Of a stretch of 64,000 nucleotides of DNA, positions 1 through 8,425 are shown one piece after another. Numbering within the stretch: position 1 is the stretch's first letter; every line of letters starts with the position of its first letter. The position numbers and the translations under genes were made by a program. The notes under the pieces are model-generated. The model was not told where the DNA came from. It did not search any database and was given only the letters and a program-made list of their open reading frames with translations. Source of the DNA: JOPF136 sp963773835 (GTDB lineage Bacteria; Acidobacteriota; Terriglobia; Acidiferrales; UBA7541); assembly GCA_963773835.1 (NCBI GenBank), contig CAVZCQ010000004.1, forward strand, positions 1,240,001 to 1,304,000. Direction: 5' to 3'.

Positions 1-28
1 CTCCGCAAAGCGGACGAAACCAGCGCCG

Positions 29-685
29 GTGGCAGGACCGGCGAAGGGCGCCACGCCGGAGCGGGTGCGCGCCATCCTCGAAAAACTGGAAGAGGCCTAT
101 CCCGCCGCCACCTGCGCCCTGCGGCATGACAACCCCTTCCAACTGCTCATCTCCACGATTCTTTCCGCCCAGTGCACCGATGAACGCGTGAACCAGGTGA
201 CCGCCGTGCTGTACCCGAAATACCCCAGCCCGGAAGCGTTTGCCTACGCCAATCCGCGCGAGCTGGAAAAAGAAATCCGCCCCACCGGCTTCTTCCGCAA
301 CAAAACGAAATCGGTGATGGGCGCGAGCAAAAGGATTGTGGAGGATTTCGGCGGGAAGGTCCCCCAAACGATGGAGGAGTTGCTCACGCTGCCCGGCGTC
401 GCCCGCAAAACCGCGAACGTCGTGCTGGGCACTGCCTTTGGAGTGGCCAGCGGCGTAGTGGTGGATACCCATGTGCAACGGCTGGCCGGGCGGCTCGACC
501 TTTCACGGCAGCAGGATCCTAAAAAGATCGAACTGGACCTGATGCAGGCCATTCCGCAGGACCGCTGGATCCTGTTTTCCCACCAGTTGATCTGGCACGG
601 CCGCAAGGTGTGCCAGGCGCGAAAGCCGCGCTGCGCGGAGTGCAACCTCGAAAAACTCTGCTATTCCAAAGATAAAGTGGTCTGA
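29..685 (+). CDS. nth: Endonuclease III (DNA glycosylase/AP lyase)
   Basis: Base-excision-repair glycosylase that removes oxidised pyrimidines and nicks the abasic site. The helix-hairpin-helix motif LPGVARKTA (residues 121-129) carries the expected catalytic Lys127, and VDTH carries the catalytic Asp146. The C-terminus has the [4Fe-4S] pattern C-x6-C-x2-C-x5-C (Cys195, 202, 205, 211). At 218 aa the length is normal for the family. The start given is a GTG, but the frame stays open to the left window edge, so the true start may lie outside the window. No operon partner is visible; the next gene begins 171 bp downstream. Confidence 0.95.
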   Translation: MAGPAKGATPERVRAILEKLEEAYPAATCALRHDNPFQLLISTILSAQCTDERVNQVTAVLYPKYPSPEAFAYANPRELEKEIRPTGFFRNKTKSVMGASKRIVEDFGGKVPQTMEELLTLPGVARKTANVVLGTAFGVASGVVVDTHVQRLAGRLDLSRQQDPKKIELDLMQAIPQDRWILFSHQLIWHGRKVCQARKPRCAECNLEKLCYSKDKVV

Positions 686-856
686 GCCAACCGCGGAAGC
701 CGGTCCTACCACCCGCGCTCTCTGCTGCCTTTCTCCCCTGCTTCCCTGCCTGCTTACTTCTTTCTCTCCCTGCTCTCCTCCTCGCCTTTACCTCCTGATT
801 CGACGGCGCTATAGTGGCCGCCACCCAGAGTCCGCAAAACGAAGGAGACACTCGAC

Positions 857-1378
857 ATGGAACCAGTGAGTGGACGGGAAGCGGCGGCGCGGCTGACCGG
901 AATGATCAGCCCCAAGTACCAGGTCCACGGCTATGCCATCGACCTGACGGCGAAGCAGATTTATGGACTGGACCCCTCCGGACACGTGGACTTCGGAGGC
1001 ACGGAATACTCCGCCAGCGCTCTCGAGCCCGTGGCCTCGCTGCGCCGCAGCCGCGAAGATAGATACGAATGGTGGGACCTGGCCCGCGGCGCCTACGTGG
1101 TCGAATTCAACGAAAACCTGGCGCTGGCGCCCGACGAGTTTGCCATCCTGGAGCCGGACGAGCGCCTGATCCGTTGCGGCGCCTTCCACGCCACCACGTT
1201 CCTGCGCGGCCAGGGCGAGCGGCTGGAGACTCTGCTGGTGGTGGGAACGATGAGCGTGCAGATCAAACAGAACGCGCGCGTCTCGCGCGTGTGGGTTTTC
1301 CGGTTCGGCGCACCGCCCGCTGCCGCATCCGCGAGCGGAAAAAAGAAAGTCGCGAAGAAAAAGGCCGCTCGGCGTTAG
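857..1378 (+). CDS. dUTPase/dCTP-deaminase-fold protein
   Basis: A 173-aa protein whose core (about residues 20-150) resembles the trimeric beta-barrel fold of dCTP deaminases and dUTPases: YAIDLTAKQIYGLDP near the N-terminus, a central YVVEFNENLALAPDEFAILEPDERLIR strand pair with the family's typical L-x-P-x-x-F-A-x-L turn, and a late strand LVVGTMSVQIKQNARVSRVWVF. I cannot place the usual catalytic Ser/Arg/Glu set with certainty, so activity on nucleotides is not assured. The tail is a basic K/A-rich extension (GKKKVAKKKAARR). It stands alone between nth and tRNA-Pro; an AAGGAG sequence lies about 11 bases before the ATG. Confidence 0.6.
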   Translation: MEPVSGREAAARLTGMISPKYQVHGYAIDLTAKQIYGLDPSGHVDFGGTEYSASALEPVASLRRSREDRYEWWDLARGAYVVEFNENLALAPDEFAILEPDERLIRCGAFHATTFLRGQGERLETLLVVGTMSVQIKQNARVSRVWVFRFGAPPAAASASGKKKVAKKKAARR

Positions 1379-1489
1379 CGCCTCATCCACCACGGCCTCC
1401 ATCGCGGGCCGGGCGTATTGCCCGGCTCGCACAGAGCACAGCCGCGGCGACGCGGCACAAAATCTACAGTAGAATTGTAGGAGCGGTGT

Positions 1490-1566
1490 CGGGGCGTAGC
1501 GCAGCCTGGTAGCGCGTCTGCCTTGGGCGCAGAAGGTCTCCGGTTCAAATCCGGACGCCCCGACCA
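1490..1566 (+). tRNA. tRNA-Pro (anticodon UGG)
   Basis: A 77-nt cloverleaf with acceptor arms CGGGGCG (1490-1496) and CGCCCCG (1556-1562), discriminator A and an encoded CCA. The D stem is GCGC/GCGC, the anticodon stem TCTGC/GCAGA encloses the loop CTTGGGC with anticodon TGG, and the T loop is TTCAAAT. It reads proline codons CCA/CCN. A small GC hairpin at 1408-1426 lies upstream. Confidence 0.96.
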
Positions 1567-1607
1567 TACCTTCCCGCAACCGGAACTTACAAAGTGAGCG
1601 AAGAACC

Positions 1608-2354
1608 TCAGGCCGGTGCCGGCGGCAGCGCGCCGCCCGGATGCTTCGCCTTGCTTGCGGCGCCTGCCAGGTGATGCACCAATTCCGTATCGCGCGCGAG
1701 TTCGGCAGCCTGGCCGGAATAGACCACCCTCCCGTCATCGAGCACATAGGCGCGGTCCGCCACCGAAAGGGAGAGCGGCGCATTCTGCTCCACCAGCAGC
1801 ACCGACAGGCCTTCTTCGCGCATATGGCGCACCACCTGGATCACTTCCTTCACGATCAGAGGCGCGAGGCCCTGGGAAGGCTCGTCGAGCAGCATCAGCC
1901 GCGGGTTCATCAGCAGCGGGCGCGCGATGGCCAGCATTTCCTGTTCGCCGCCGGACAATTGTCCGGCCAGTTGCGAGCGCCGCTCCGCCAGCTTCGGGAA
2001 CAACGTGAACACTCTTTCCAGTGTCCAAGGACCCGGGCGCGCTCGAGGGACTTTGAGGTTTTCGAGCACCGTGAGGCTTCCGAAGATTTTGCGCCCTTCG
2101 GGGACATATCCTGTGCCGAGTTGCGCGATGCGATGCGCGGCCCAGTGCGTGGTCTCGCGGCCGAAGATTTCGATGGCGCCGGCGCGCGGGGGAGTGAGCC
2201 CGGTGAGGCTGCGCATCAACGTCGTCTTCCCCGCGCCGTTGCGCCCGAGCACCGTCACGATCTCACCTTCGTTCACCTCCAGGTAAACGCCATGCAGAAT
2301 GTGGCTCTTGCCGTAGTAGGTGTGCAGGCCTGCGGCTTTGAGGGCGATGCTCAT
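1608..2354 (-). CDS. livF: Branched-chain amino acid-type ABC transporter ATPase
   Basis: One of two cytoplasmic ATPases of a high-affinity LIV-type importer (HAAT family). Visible motifs: Walker A GRNGAGKTT, signature LSGGEQEMLAIAR, Walker B LMLLDEPSQGLAP and the switch-His region VLLVEQN. The SQGLAP sequence after Walker B is typical of LivF. The chosen ATG at 2354 overlaps the livG stop as ATGA, which argues for translational coupling and rules out a longer upstream reading. The product has 248 aa, slightly longer than usual because of an A/P-rich tail. It is the last gene of the operon. Confidence 0.93.
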   Translation of the reverse strand: MSIALKAAGLHTYYGKSHILHGVYLEVNEGEIVTVLGRNGAGKTTLMRSLTGLTPPRAGAIEIFGRETTHWAAHRIAQLGTGYVPEGRKIFGSLTVLENLKVPRARPGPWTLERVFTLFPKLAERRSQLAGQLSGGEQEMLAIARPLLMNPRLMLLDEPSQGLAPLIVKEVIQVVRHMREEGLSVLLVEQNAPLSLSVADRAYVLDDGRVVYSGQAAELARDTELVHHLAGAASKAKHPGGALPPAPA

Positions 2355-3193
2355 TCCGCTTCTCCCAGATACGCGGCGCGAACCCGCTGATTGGCCGAGA
2401 TTTCTTCGGGCCGTCCCTCGGCAATTTTCCGGCCCTGGTCGAGCACCGTGATGCGTTCCGCGATCTCGAAGACGATGTCCATATCGTGCTCGATGAACAG
2501 GATGCTCAGCCCGTGTTCTTTGTGCAGCCGGCGGACCAGCCCGACCATGTGTTCGGTTTCCGCATCGCTCATCCCCGCCGTGGGCTCGTCGAGCAGCAGC
2601 AGCCGAGGCTTCATGCACAGGGCCAGTGCGACTTCCACCGCGCGCTGGTCGCCGTGCGCCAGCTCGCCCACCACGCGGTTCGCCTTGCTGGTCAGGTCTA
2701 CGGCCTCGATCACCTCCGCCACTCGCCGGTCGAGAGCCTGGCGGGCGCTCCGCGCCAGCCAGGGCCGGCGATTCACTCGGGTTGCGGCTTCGACCGCGAC
2801 ACGAATGCTTTCGAAAACGCTCAGGTCAGGGAACACTTCGGTGATCTGAAACGTCCGCACGATGCCGCGAGCCACGCGTCCGACCACCGTGCGGCGGCTG
2901 ATGTTTTCTCCGTCGAACCAGATTTCCCCCGCGGTGACGGGCAGGAACCCGCTGATCAGGTTGAAGAAGGTGGTCTTCCCGGCGCCATTCTGGCCGATGA
3001 CGGCTCTCAGCTCGCCCGGCGACATCTCGAACGACACTTCATCGACCGCGCGGAGCGCTCCGAAGTGGCGGCTCACGCCTTCCAGGCGCAGCAGTTTCGC
3101 GGTTTGGCGCGCCTCCGCCGCTCCAGCGCCCACCCCGGGGCCGCCCCCGCCGGCGGGAGAAGACGCCGCGGAATCGGGGCTTCCCGCGCTCAC
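2351..3193 (-). CDS. livG: Branched-chain amino acid-type ABC transporter ATPase
   Basis: Second ATPase of the LIV-type importer. It shows Walker A GQNGAGKTT, LivG-specific GIVRTFQ after the Q-loop, signature LAHGDQRAVEVALAL (a relaxed form common in LivG), Walker B LLLLDEPTAGMS and ILFIEHDMD. The GTG start at 3193 overlaps the livM stop as GTGA; the open frame extending further upstream only shadows livM. The first 30 residues are a Gly/Ala/Pro-rich lead before the fold. 280 aa. It acts with LivF on LivH/LivM. Confidence 0.93.
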   Translation of the reverse strand: MSAGSPDSAASSPAGGGGPGVGAGAAEARQTAKLLRLEGVSRHFGALRAVDEVSFEMSPGELRAVIGQNGAGKTTFFNLISGFLPVTAGEIWFDGENISRRTVVGRVARGIVRTFQITEVFPDLSVFESIRVAVEAATRVNRRPWLARSARQALDRRVAEVIEAVDLTSKANRVVGELAHGDQRAVEVALALCMKPRLLLLDEPTAGMSDAETEHMVGLVRRLHKEHGLSILFIEHDMDIVFEIAERITVLDQGRKIAEGRPEEISANQRVRAAYLGEAE

Positions 3194-4152
3194 GCCGGCC
3201 TCGCGCCGCGGTCCACCATGCCGAGCAGCCCTTTGGGGAACGCCAGCACAATCACGATGAAGATCAGGCCGATGAAGGACATCCAGTTGTTCGTGATGCT
3301 CGAAAGATAATCCTGGGCCACTACGAAAATCGCTGTGCCCACGAGCGGCCCCCAGAAGTTTCGCATCCCTCCGAGCACGATCATCATCACGAAATCGCCG
3401 GAGAGGATCCAGTGCAGGTCCTGCGGCGACGTGAAGTTGAACAGCATGGCGTTGAGCGTTCCCGCGAGCGCTGTGACCAGGCCCGCGATGGCGAAGGAAG
3501 CCCACACGTACAGGTCCGTCCGCACGCCGAGGAATTCCATTCGCCGCCGGTTCTCGCGGATGGCCACCCAGGTGTGGCCCAGGGGCGATTGCAGCAGTCC
3601 GCGCATCAGCACCACGCCGATCGTGAAGCACACCAGCACCAGGTAATAGAAACGCGTCTGATCCAGCGGCAAGATGTGGCTGCCGAAATGGATGGGTTGG
3701 CGCTCGAACCCGGCGAGCCCGTCCTCGCCCCCGGTCACGTTGTCCCAGCGCACGGCCACGAAATAAAATAGCTGGCCGATGGCGATGGTAATCATGGCGA
3801 AGTAGATGCCGCGACGGCGCATCACCAGCGGCCCCAGAATGGCCGCGGCGAATCCTCCTGCAAGCGTGCCGATGAGGATGGCCAGGGGCGTGCTCGGCGC
3901 GAGGTATTTCAGCGTCATGCCGGCGCCATAAGCGCCGATGCCGAAGTAGGCGGCCTGGCCGAACGAGAGTCCCCCCGTGAACCCGAACAGGATATTCAGG
4001 CCCATCGTGGCCAGCCCGTAAATCAGGATCTTGGAGCCGAGAGCGGAGTAGCCTCCCACCTTGCCCACCCACCACGGAAAGGTGAGTAGAGCCGCCCAGA
4101 GCAGGATGAGAATGCCGTAGCGCCTCGGACTCCAGGCGGTCCCGGGATTCAT
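3190..4152 (-). CDS. livM: Branched-chain amino acid-type ABC permease
   Basis: Integral membrane permease of 320 aa with about eight to ten hydrophobic segments. It carries the LivM-type N-terminal region LATMGLNILFGFTGGLSFGQAAYFGIGAYGAG and the cytoplasmic coupling region RENRRRMEFLGV that contacts the ATPases. The C-terminal LAFPKGLLGMVDR is typical of the family. The ATG at 4152 overlaps the livH stop (ATGA). It forms the channel with LivH. The substrate could be amino acids, amides or other small organics; the sequence does not decide. Confidence 0.93.
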   Translation of the reverse strand: MNPGTAWSPRRYGILILLWAALLTFPWWVGKVGGYSALGSKILIYGLATMGLNILFGFTGGLSFGQAAYFGIGAYGAGMTLKYLAPSTPLAILIGTLAGGFAAAILGPLVMRRRGIYFAMITIAIGQLFYFVAVRWDNVTGGEDGLAGFERQPIHFGSHILPLDQTRFYYLVLVCFTIGVVLMRGLLQSPLGHTWVAIRENRRRMEFLGVRTDLYVWASFAIAGLVTALAGTLNAMLFNFTSPQDLHWILSGDFVMMIVLGGMRNFWGPLVGTAIFVVAQDYLSSITNNWMSFIGLIFIVIVLAFPKGLLGMVDRGARPA

Positions 4153-5018
4153 TCGAACACGCTCTCCTGGCCCAATAGTCCGCGGGGCCGAATCACCAGC
4201 ACCACGAGCATGATGAAGTAGATGACTGCCTCACTGGCTGCGGGGTAGTAGGTGGTTGTCACTCCTGCGGCCACCCCGATCAGCAACCCGCCCAGCACCG
4301 CCCCGCCCAGGCTTCCCACGCCCCCCACGATGACGGCGACGAAACTGGGCATCAGCAGGCTGTCTCCCATCGGCGGAGTGAGGCCCAGAATTCCCGAGGC
4401 CAGCACGCCGGCGAGCCCGGCGAAAAAGCAGCCCATCCCGAAGTTCAGCGCGCGCAGTTTGTAGATGTTCACACCCAGCGTCGCAACGCTTTCCAGGTCC
4501 CGCGTGCCGGCGCGGATGCGGATGCCCACCAGGGTGAAGCGCAGGAGCAGATACAGCCCGATGGTGACGACCGCGGTGATTCCGATGATCACCACGCGGT
4601 AGCCGGTGATGAAGAAGAAGGTCGTGCTCAACGGCTGGTCCAGCGCCGGAGGCACGGCCGCCGGCAGTCCCTGCGGACCCCAGATCGTGCGCGCGAGGTC
4701 CTGAATGATGAGCGCGAGTCCGAAGGTCAGCAGCAGGCTATAGAGCGGGTCGGCGCGCTTGTACAGCCGCCGGATCATAGTCTGTTCCACCGCGAGTCCC
4801 AGCAGCCCGGCCAGCAGCGGGCCCACCACCAGGGCTCCCCAGAAGCCGAGATAAGGGGTGAGCGTGAAGGCCAGGTAGCCGCCGATCACCAGAAAGCCCC
4901 CGTGCGCCATGTTGATCACCGAGTTGAGGCTCAGGATCAGCGCGAGCCCCAGGGCCATCAGCGCGTAGAACACTCCCTGGAGTAAGCCGTTGAACGCGTT
5001 GAAGAACAGCAATTCCAT
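4149..5018 (-). CDS. livH: Branched-chain amino acid-type ABC permease
   Basis: Membrane permease of 289 aa, first of four overlapping genes livHMGF. Family features: N-terminal NGLLQGVFYALMALGLALILSLNSVINMAHGGFLVIGGY, the conserved RAGTRDLESVATLGVNI loop, and the terminal MLVVLVIRPRGLLGQ. Separated from the upstream binding-protein gene by 77 bp containing a strong hairpin, so it is probably transcribed at a lower level than the binding protein. Confidence 0.93.
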   Translation of the reverse strand: MELLFFNAFNGLLQGVFYALMALGLALILSLNSVINMAHGGFLVIGGYLAFTLTPYLGFWGALVVGPLLAGLLGLAVEQTMIRRLYKRADPLYSLLLTFGLALIIQDLARTIWGPQGLPAAVPPALDQPLSTTFFFITGYRVVIIGITAVVTIGLYLLLRFTLVGIRIRAGTRDLESVATLGVNIYKLRALNFGMGCFFAGLAGVLASGILGLTPPMGDSLLMPSFVAVIVGGVGSLGGAVLGGLLIGVAAGVTTTYYPAASEAVIYFIMLVVLVIRPRGLLGQESVFE

Positions 5019-5037
5019 GGGTTGCCCTTCTTTTCAG

Positions 5038-5069
5038 CAACGGGCTCGCGCTCGGGCGCGAGCCCGTTG
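5038..5069 (-). promoter_or_regulatory. Intercistronic hairpin between binding-protein gene and livH
   Basis: A perfect 14-bp inverted repeat: left arm CAACGGGCTCGCGC at 5038-5051, 4-nt loop at 5052-5055, right arm at 5056-5069. No T-run follows on the minus strand, so it is not a classical terminator. Hairpins here commonly protect the 3' end of the abundant binding-protein mRNA and lower distal gene expression. That role is inferred; the stem itself is read directly. Confidence 0.75.
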
Positions 5070-5095
5070 TACGGACTGGACCAATCTTCAATCCG

Positions 5096-6343
5096 TCAAG
5101 CCGGATAGTCGAGCTTACAACCGGTTTCCGAGGTGGGAAGCGCCACATCGTCCCCGGCGATGATCTGCGAGACCTTGAACTGGGCCGGGTAGATTCCATC
5201 TGGGATGGCCTCGCCGGGAAACTCTCCCGACATCAGTTGATGATCGGCGGCCCGGAAATAGACGCGGTGGGGCTGCAGCTTAACTTCAGGCGGCAACTCC
5301 AGGCCTTCCAGCGCGTGCGCCACTTTAGTGGGCTCAAGCGACTTGGCCCGGGCCATTCCGAGGGCCAGCGCATGGAGCCCGGCGTAGCCGAACCAGGTTC
5401 GCGCGCTCGGATAGGAACCGTCCGGATAGGCTTTGCGGTAGGCTGCCACCCACTCCTTGACGTGTGGCGTACTCGGCTGCTCCCACCACCATTCCATTGT
5501 CGCCCAACCCGTTCGCGCCTCCGGTGGCAGGGCGCGCAGCACTTCCAGCTCGCTCAGGCCTCCGCCGATCGCGAATTTCTTAAAGAGCCCGAACTGCGCA
5601 GCCTGCTTCAGCGAATTGATCCGATCCTGGCCGTCGGTGAGGTTGATGAGCACGTCCGGATTCGTCGAGGCCGCTTTGATCAGGTAGGAAGAGAAGTCCG
5701 AAGTGCCCAGCGGCGAGAGCGAGAAGCCCAGGTTAGTGCCGCCGAGCTTTTTCAGAATCGACTCGTAGGAAGATTGCAGCGTGTGGCCGAAGGCGTAATC
5801 CGGAGTCAGGAAGTACCACTTCCCGCCGAATTTCTTGTAAAGCGTTCCGGCCAGCCCCGCGGCCAGCATATACGTGGTAGTGCAGATGCGGAACGTGGTC
5901 CAGTGGCACTGCGCGCCGGTCACCGGGTCGGTGTGTCCGCCTGTCACCATGTAGATCATGCCCGCCGAGTGCGCCACCTGCGTCACGGAGAGCGACGCCG
6001 CGGACGAGACGGTGCCCATCAGCATGGCCACCTTGTCCTGGTCGATCAGCTTATGGGCTTTCTGCGCGGAAAGGCCCGCGTTGCTCGCGTTATCCTCGAC
6101 CACGAGCTCGATTTCCCGGCCCAGAACGCCGCCTTTGGCATTCCATTCGGAGACCGCCATCTTCGCCCCCCGAATCTGGCTCTCTCCTTCCGCTGCGTAA
6201 TTGCCGGTCAACGGATCGATATCGCCGATCTTGATGGGCTGCTCGCCCCGGCCGTAAGCGAGAATCGCCGGTGCTCCCAACGCCAGAGCGCCCGCACCGA
6301 TACCTGCCTTGATTACTTCCCGTCGAGTGATTTTGCTTCCCAT
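5096..6343 (-). CDS. LIV-type ABC transporter substrate-binding protein (Tat-exported)
   Basis: Periplasmic binding protein of 415 aa, family Peripla_BP_6 (LivJ/LivK/AmiC-like). The N-terminus has a Tat signal: twin Arg7-Arg8 in TRREVIK, a hydrophobic stretch GIGAGALALGAPAILA, then the mature start. The mature fold opens with IKIGDIDPLTGNYAAEG and contains the NAKGGVLGREIELVVEDNAS segment typical of the family. It delivers substrate to LivHM. A GGAGG-like site precedes the ATG. Substrate unknown: family members bind amino acids, amides, urea or aromatic acids. Confidence 0.9.
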   Translation of the reverse strand: MGSKITRREVIKAGIGAGALALGAPAILAYGRGEQPIKIGDIDPLTGNYAAEGESQIRGAKMAVSEWNAKGGVLGREIELVVEDNASNAGLSAQKAHKLIDQDKVAMLMGTVSSAASLSVTQVAHSAGMIYMVTGGHTDPVTGAQCHWTTFRICTTTYMLAAGLAGTLYKKFGGKWYFLTPDYAFGHTLQSSYESILKKLGGTNLGFSLSPLGTSDFSSYLIKAASTNPDVLINLTDGQDRINSLKQAAQFGLFKKFAIGGGLSELEVLRALPPEARTGWATMEWWWEQPSTPHVKEWVAAYRKAYPDGSYPSARTWFGYAGLHALALGMARAKSLEPTKVAHALEGLELPPEVKLQPHRVYFRAADHQLMSGEFPGEAIPDGIYPAQFKVSQIIAGDDVALPTSETGCKLDYPA

Positions 6344-6738
6344 ATGGCAGTCCTCCTGTTGTTGATGATCGTCGTCAATGAAAATTTCTGCGCCGTGAAG
6401 CGCAGACCTTGCTGGCCATCAATCCAGAGCTTGCGATAAGGCCGATGACACACGGGGACCGGAATTTCCAGACTCCTATCGTGGTGAGGATTTCCGACCC
6501 TGACCAGGACTCTCAATCCGGCACCCTACGCGGCGGCAGTATACACCCCCACGCTCACTGGCAGTCGCAGGTTTGTGTGCCGGACGCGGGTTCCCTTGGC
6601 CAGTCGGCCGGGTGCGTGCCTTCGAGGATTTCAGCCGGGAAGCGCGCGCGATTGCAGCCCAGCTTCCGCGATATCTCGCCGGGACATCGGCTGCTTCCTC
6701 AGGTTTTCTGCGCGCGGATGCCCGCCCGGTTTGGAGGG
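6344..6738 (-). other. Leader/intergenic region upstream of the binding-protein gene
   Basis: 395 bp without a convincing gene. Read on the minus strand it is the 5' region of the LIV operon. It holds a perfect 7-bp hairpin at 6387-6406 (TCTGCGC, loop CGTGAA, GCGCAGA). I see no clear sigma70 promoter or operator palindrome. Several short open frames are high-GC noise. Confidence 0.4.
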
Positions 6739-7158
6739 TCAGCGGACAGATGGGAAATCGGGGTAAATCTCATCGCCGATCCAGTAATTCTCCAGAAGGA
6801 TGGCCAGCAGAAGTCCGAGCACCCAGATGGTCAGCCGCCACCTCTGCCACACACCACTCGGCGCAAAACACTGCATGGGAATCTCCACGAAATAGGCCGC
6901 GCAATAGCAAAGATTGGCCAGCAGCGCCAGCACCGTGAGAGGCGGGACGGAAGCAAGTGTGAACGCGGGGCGGAAATGCGGCCAGGTGCCCGCCAGCCAC
7001 CCCAGGGCGACTGCGCTCAACACCAGGTTATACGCAATGCGCCGCGGCTCCCAATACCGGGCCGCGGCACCCAGCAGTTCGCGCCACCCGCCGGAACGCC
7101 GCTCATCGGATGCCCGGACCTCAGATGGCTGATTTGATTCCTGGGGTGGTTTCGCCAT
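6739..7158 (-). CDS. Small integral membrane protein, unknown function
   Basis: 139 aa. A polar N-terminal 35 residues (MAKPPQESNQPSEVRAS...) is followed by about four membrane segments, including NLVLSAVALGWLAGTW, SVPPLTVLALLANLCYCAAYFVEIP and LTIWVLGLLLAILLENYWIGDEIYP. I recognise no named family. It lies 30 bp downstream of uppS on the same strand and may be cotranscribed, so a cell-envelope role is possible but unproven. Confidence 0.65.
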   Translation of the reverse strand: MAKPPQESNQPSEVRASDERRSGGWRELLGAAARYWEPRRIAYNLVLSAVALGWLAGTWPHFRPAFTLASVPPLTVLALLANLCYCAAYFVEIPMQCFAPSGVWQRWRLTIWVLGLLLAILLENYWIGDEIYPDFPSVR

Positions 7159-7188
7159 GAGAATTCTCCCTTCCTGCCGGCGAATCGC

Positions 7189-7944
7189 TCATCCGGTCAT
7201 CTCCCGCGGCAGCGCGCCGCGCGTCCGCTCCCTGCGGTGAAATTGCGCAATGGCCGACTCCAGATCCGCCGCGCTGAAGTCCGGCCAGCGCTTCTCGATG
7301 AACACCAGTTCCGCGTAGGCGCACTCCCACAGCAGAAAATCGGAGAGGCGCTGTTCCCCTCCCGTGCGGATCAGCAGGTCTACTTCCGTCGAGCCCCCGT
7401 GCTGCACTTCCGAAAGTACTTCGGAGAACGAGTCGAGTGTGAGCACGGTCGCCTTGTAGTAGCGGCAGGCGGCCCGGAAGATGGATTCGCGCCCCGAATA
7501 GTCCACGGCCAGACGCAGGTCCAGGCGCGTGCCCCGCGCCGTGGCCCTCTCCGCGTCCGCGATGGCTTGCTGCAGCGCTCCAGGCATGCGGTCGCGCCTC
7601 CCGATCACGGCCAGGCGCACCCCTTCTTTCACGCAGCAGGCTGTCTCGGCCAGCAGGTATTCGTGCAGCAATCCCAGGATTCCTTCCACCTCCGCCGCGG
7701 GGCGTTGCCAGTTGGCGGAAGAGAGCGCAAACAAGGTCAGCGTGCGAACGCCGAGCCGTGGCGCGGCTTCGATGATCCGCCGCGCAGCCGCGGCCCCGGC
7801 GCGATGGCCCGCCGTGCGCGGCAGCCCGCGAGCCGTAGCCCAGCGGCCGTTCCCGTCGGAGATGATCGCGACGTGCAATCGCGGCGACGGTGCGGGAAAC
7901 GGCAGCGGTGTGCAGGGGAGTTTCAGTGTCGACTGCGTAGCCAT
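7189..7944 (-). CDS. uppS: Isoprenyl transferase (undecaprenyl diphosphate synthase)
   Basis: Cis-prenyltransferase making the lipid carrier for peptidoglycan and O-antigen from FPP and IPP. Signature regions: HVAIISDGNGRWA with catalytic Asp30, LFALSSANWQRP (equivalent of the FSxENW region), and the C-terminal LLIRTGGEQRLSDFLLWECAYAEL with the IPP-binding arginines. 251 aa, normal length. Usual neighbours cdsA and dxr are not beside it here. The ATG at 7944 is preceded by 23 residues that replace the short N-terminus of E. coli UppS. Confidence 0.95.
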   Translation of the reverse strand: MATQSTLKLPCTPLPFPAPSPRLHVAIISDGNGRWATARGLPRTAGHRAGAAAARRIIEAAPRLGVRTLTLFALSSANWQRPAAEVEGILGLLHEYLLAETACCVKEGVRLAVIGRRDRMPGALQQAIADAERATARGTRLDLRLAVDYSGRESIFRAACRYYKATVLTLDSFSEVLSEVQHGGSTEVDLLIRTGGEQRLSDFLLWECAYAELVFIEKRWPDFSAADLESAIAQFHRRERTRGALPREMTG

Positions 7945-8024
7945 CGGAGCGCCTCGCCTGCGCCGCTATCCGCGGCGCCATAAATTACTTTTCCATGCAA
8001 AGTCGCAGCGCAAAAAAATTTCCC

Positions 8025-8414
8025 CTATCTGCCGTCCCGCGTGGCGCGGATCAGCGCCTCCATGTGCTCCAGGTAGCGCTCGAGCGCTCTGCGCCCCGCC
8101 GGCGCCAGCCGGTATTCCGTCCTCGGCAACCGTCCGTCGAACGATTTCGTGCACACCACGTAGCCGGCCTCCTCCAGCTTTCGCGCGTGCACGCTCAGGT
8201 TGCCGTCCGTGGTCTTCAGCAGCGTCTTAAGCTCGTTGAAGGTGAGTGACCGGTTCACCGCCAGCGCGCTCACGATCCCCAGCCGGATGCGCTCGTGGAT
8301 CAGCCGGTCGAACCCTCCCGGCACGGCTTCCGGAGCTCCCCCGCGGGTGGTCCGCAGCGGCGCCGCGCGCTCGCGCCCGGCCTGATCCTGCCGTGCTGTA
8401 GACTGCCTGGCCAT
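8025..8414 (-). CDS. Winged-helix transcriptional regulator (HTH_34/MarR-like)
   Basis: 129-aa DNA-binding protein. Residues about 35-120 form a winged helix: FDRLIHERIRLGIVSALAVNRSLTFNELKTLLKTTDGNLSVHARKLEEAGYVVCTKSF, closing with the wing and YRLAPAGRRALERYLEHME. This is the pattern of the winged-helix DNA-binding family PF13601. The ATG at 8414 was chosen because the frame upstream is a shadow of the neighbouring membrane gene. It lies 11 bp after that gene, a pairing common in Acidobacteriota, so it probably controls that gene or senses its state. Confidence 0.85.
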   Translation of the reverse strand: MARQSTARQDQAGRERAAPLRTTRGGAPEAVPGGFDRLIHERIRLGIVSALAVNRSLTFNELKTLLKTTDGNLSVHARKLEEAGYVVCTKSFDGRLPRTEYRLAPAGRRALERYLEHMEALIRATRDGR

Positions 8415-8425
8415 CGTTCTCCTCT

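Noticed and set aside
3194..4075. N-terminal extension of LivG over livM
   Set aside because: Residues there are out-of-frame livM; the GTGA overlap at 3190-3193 gives the real start.
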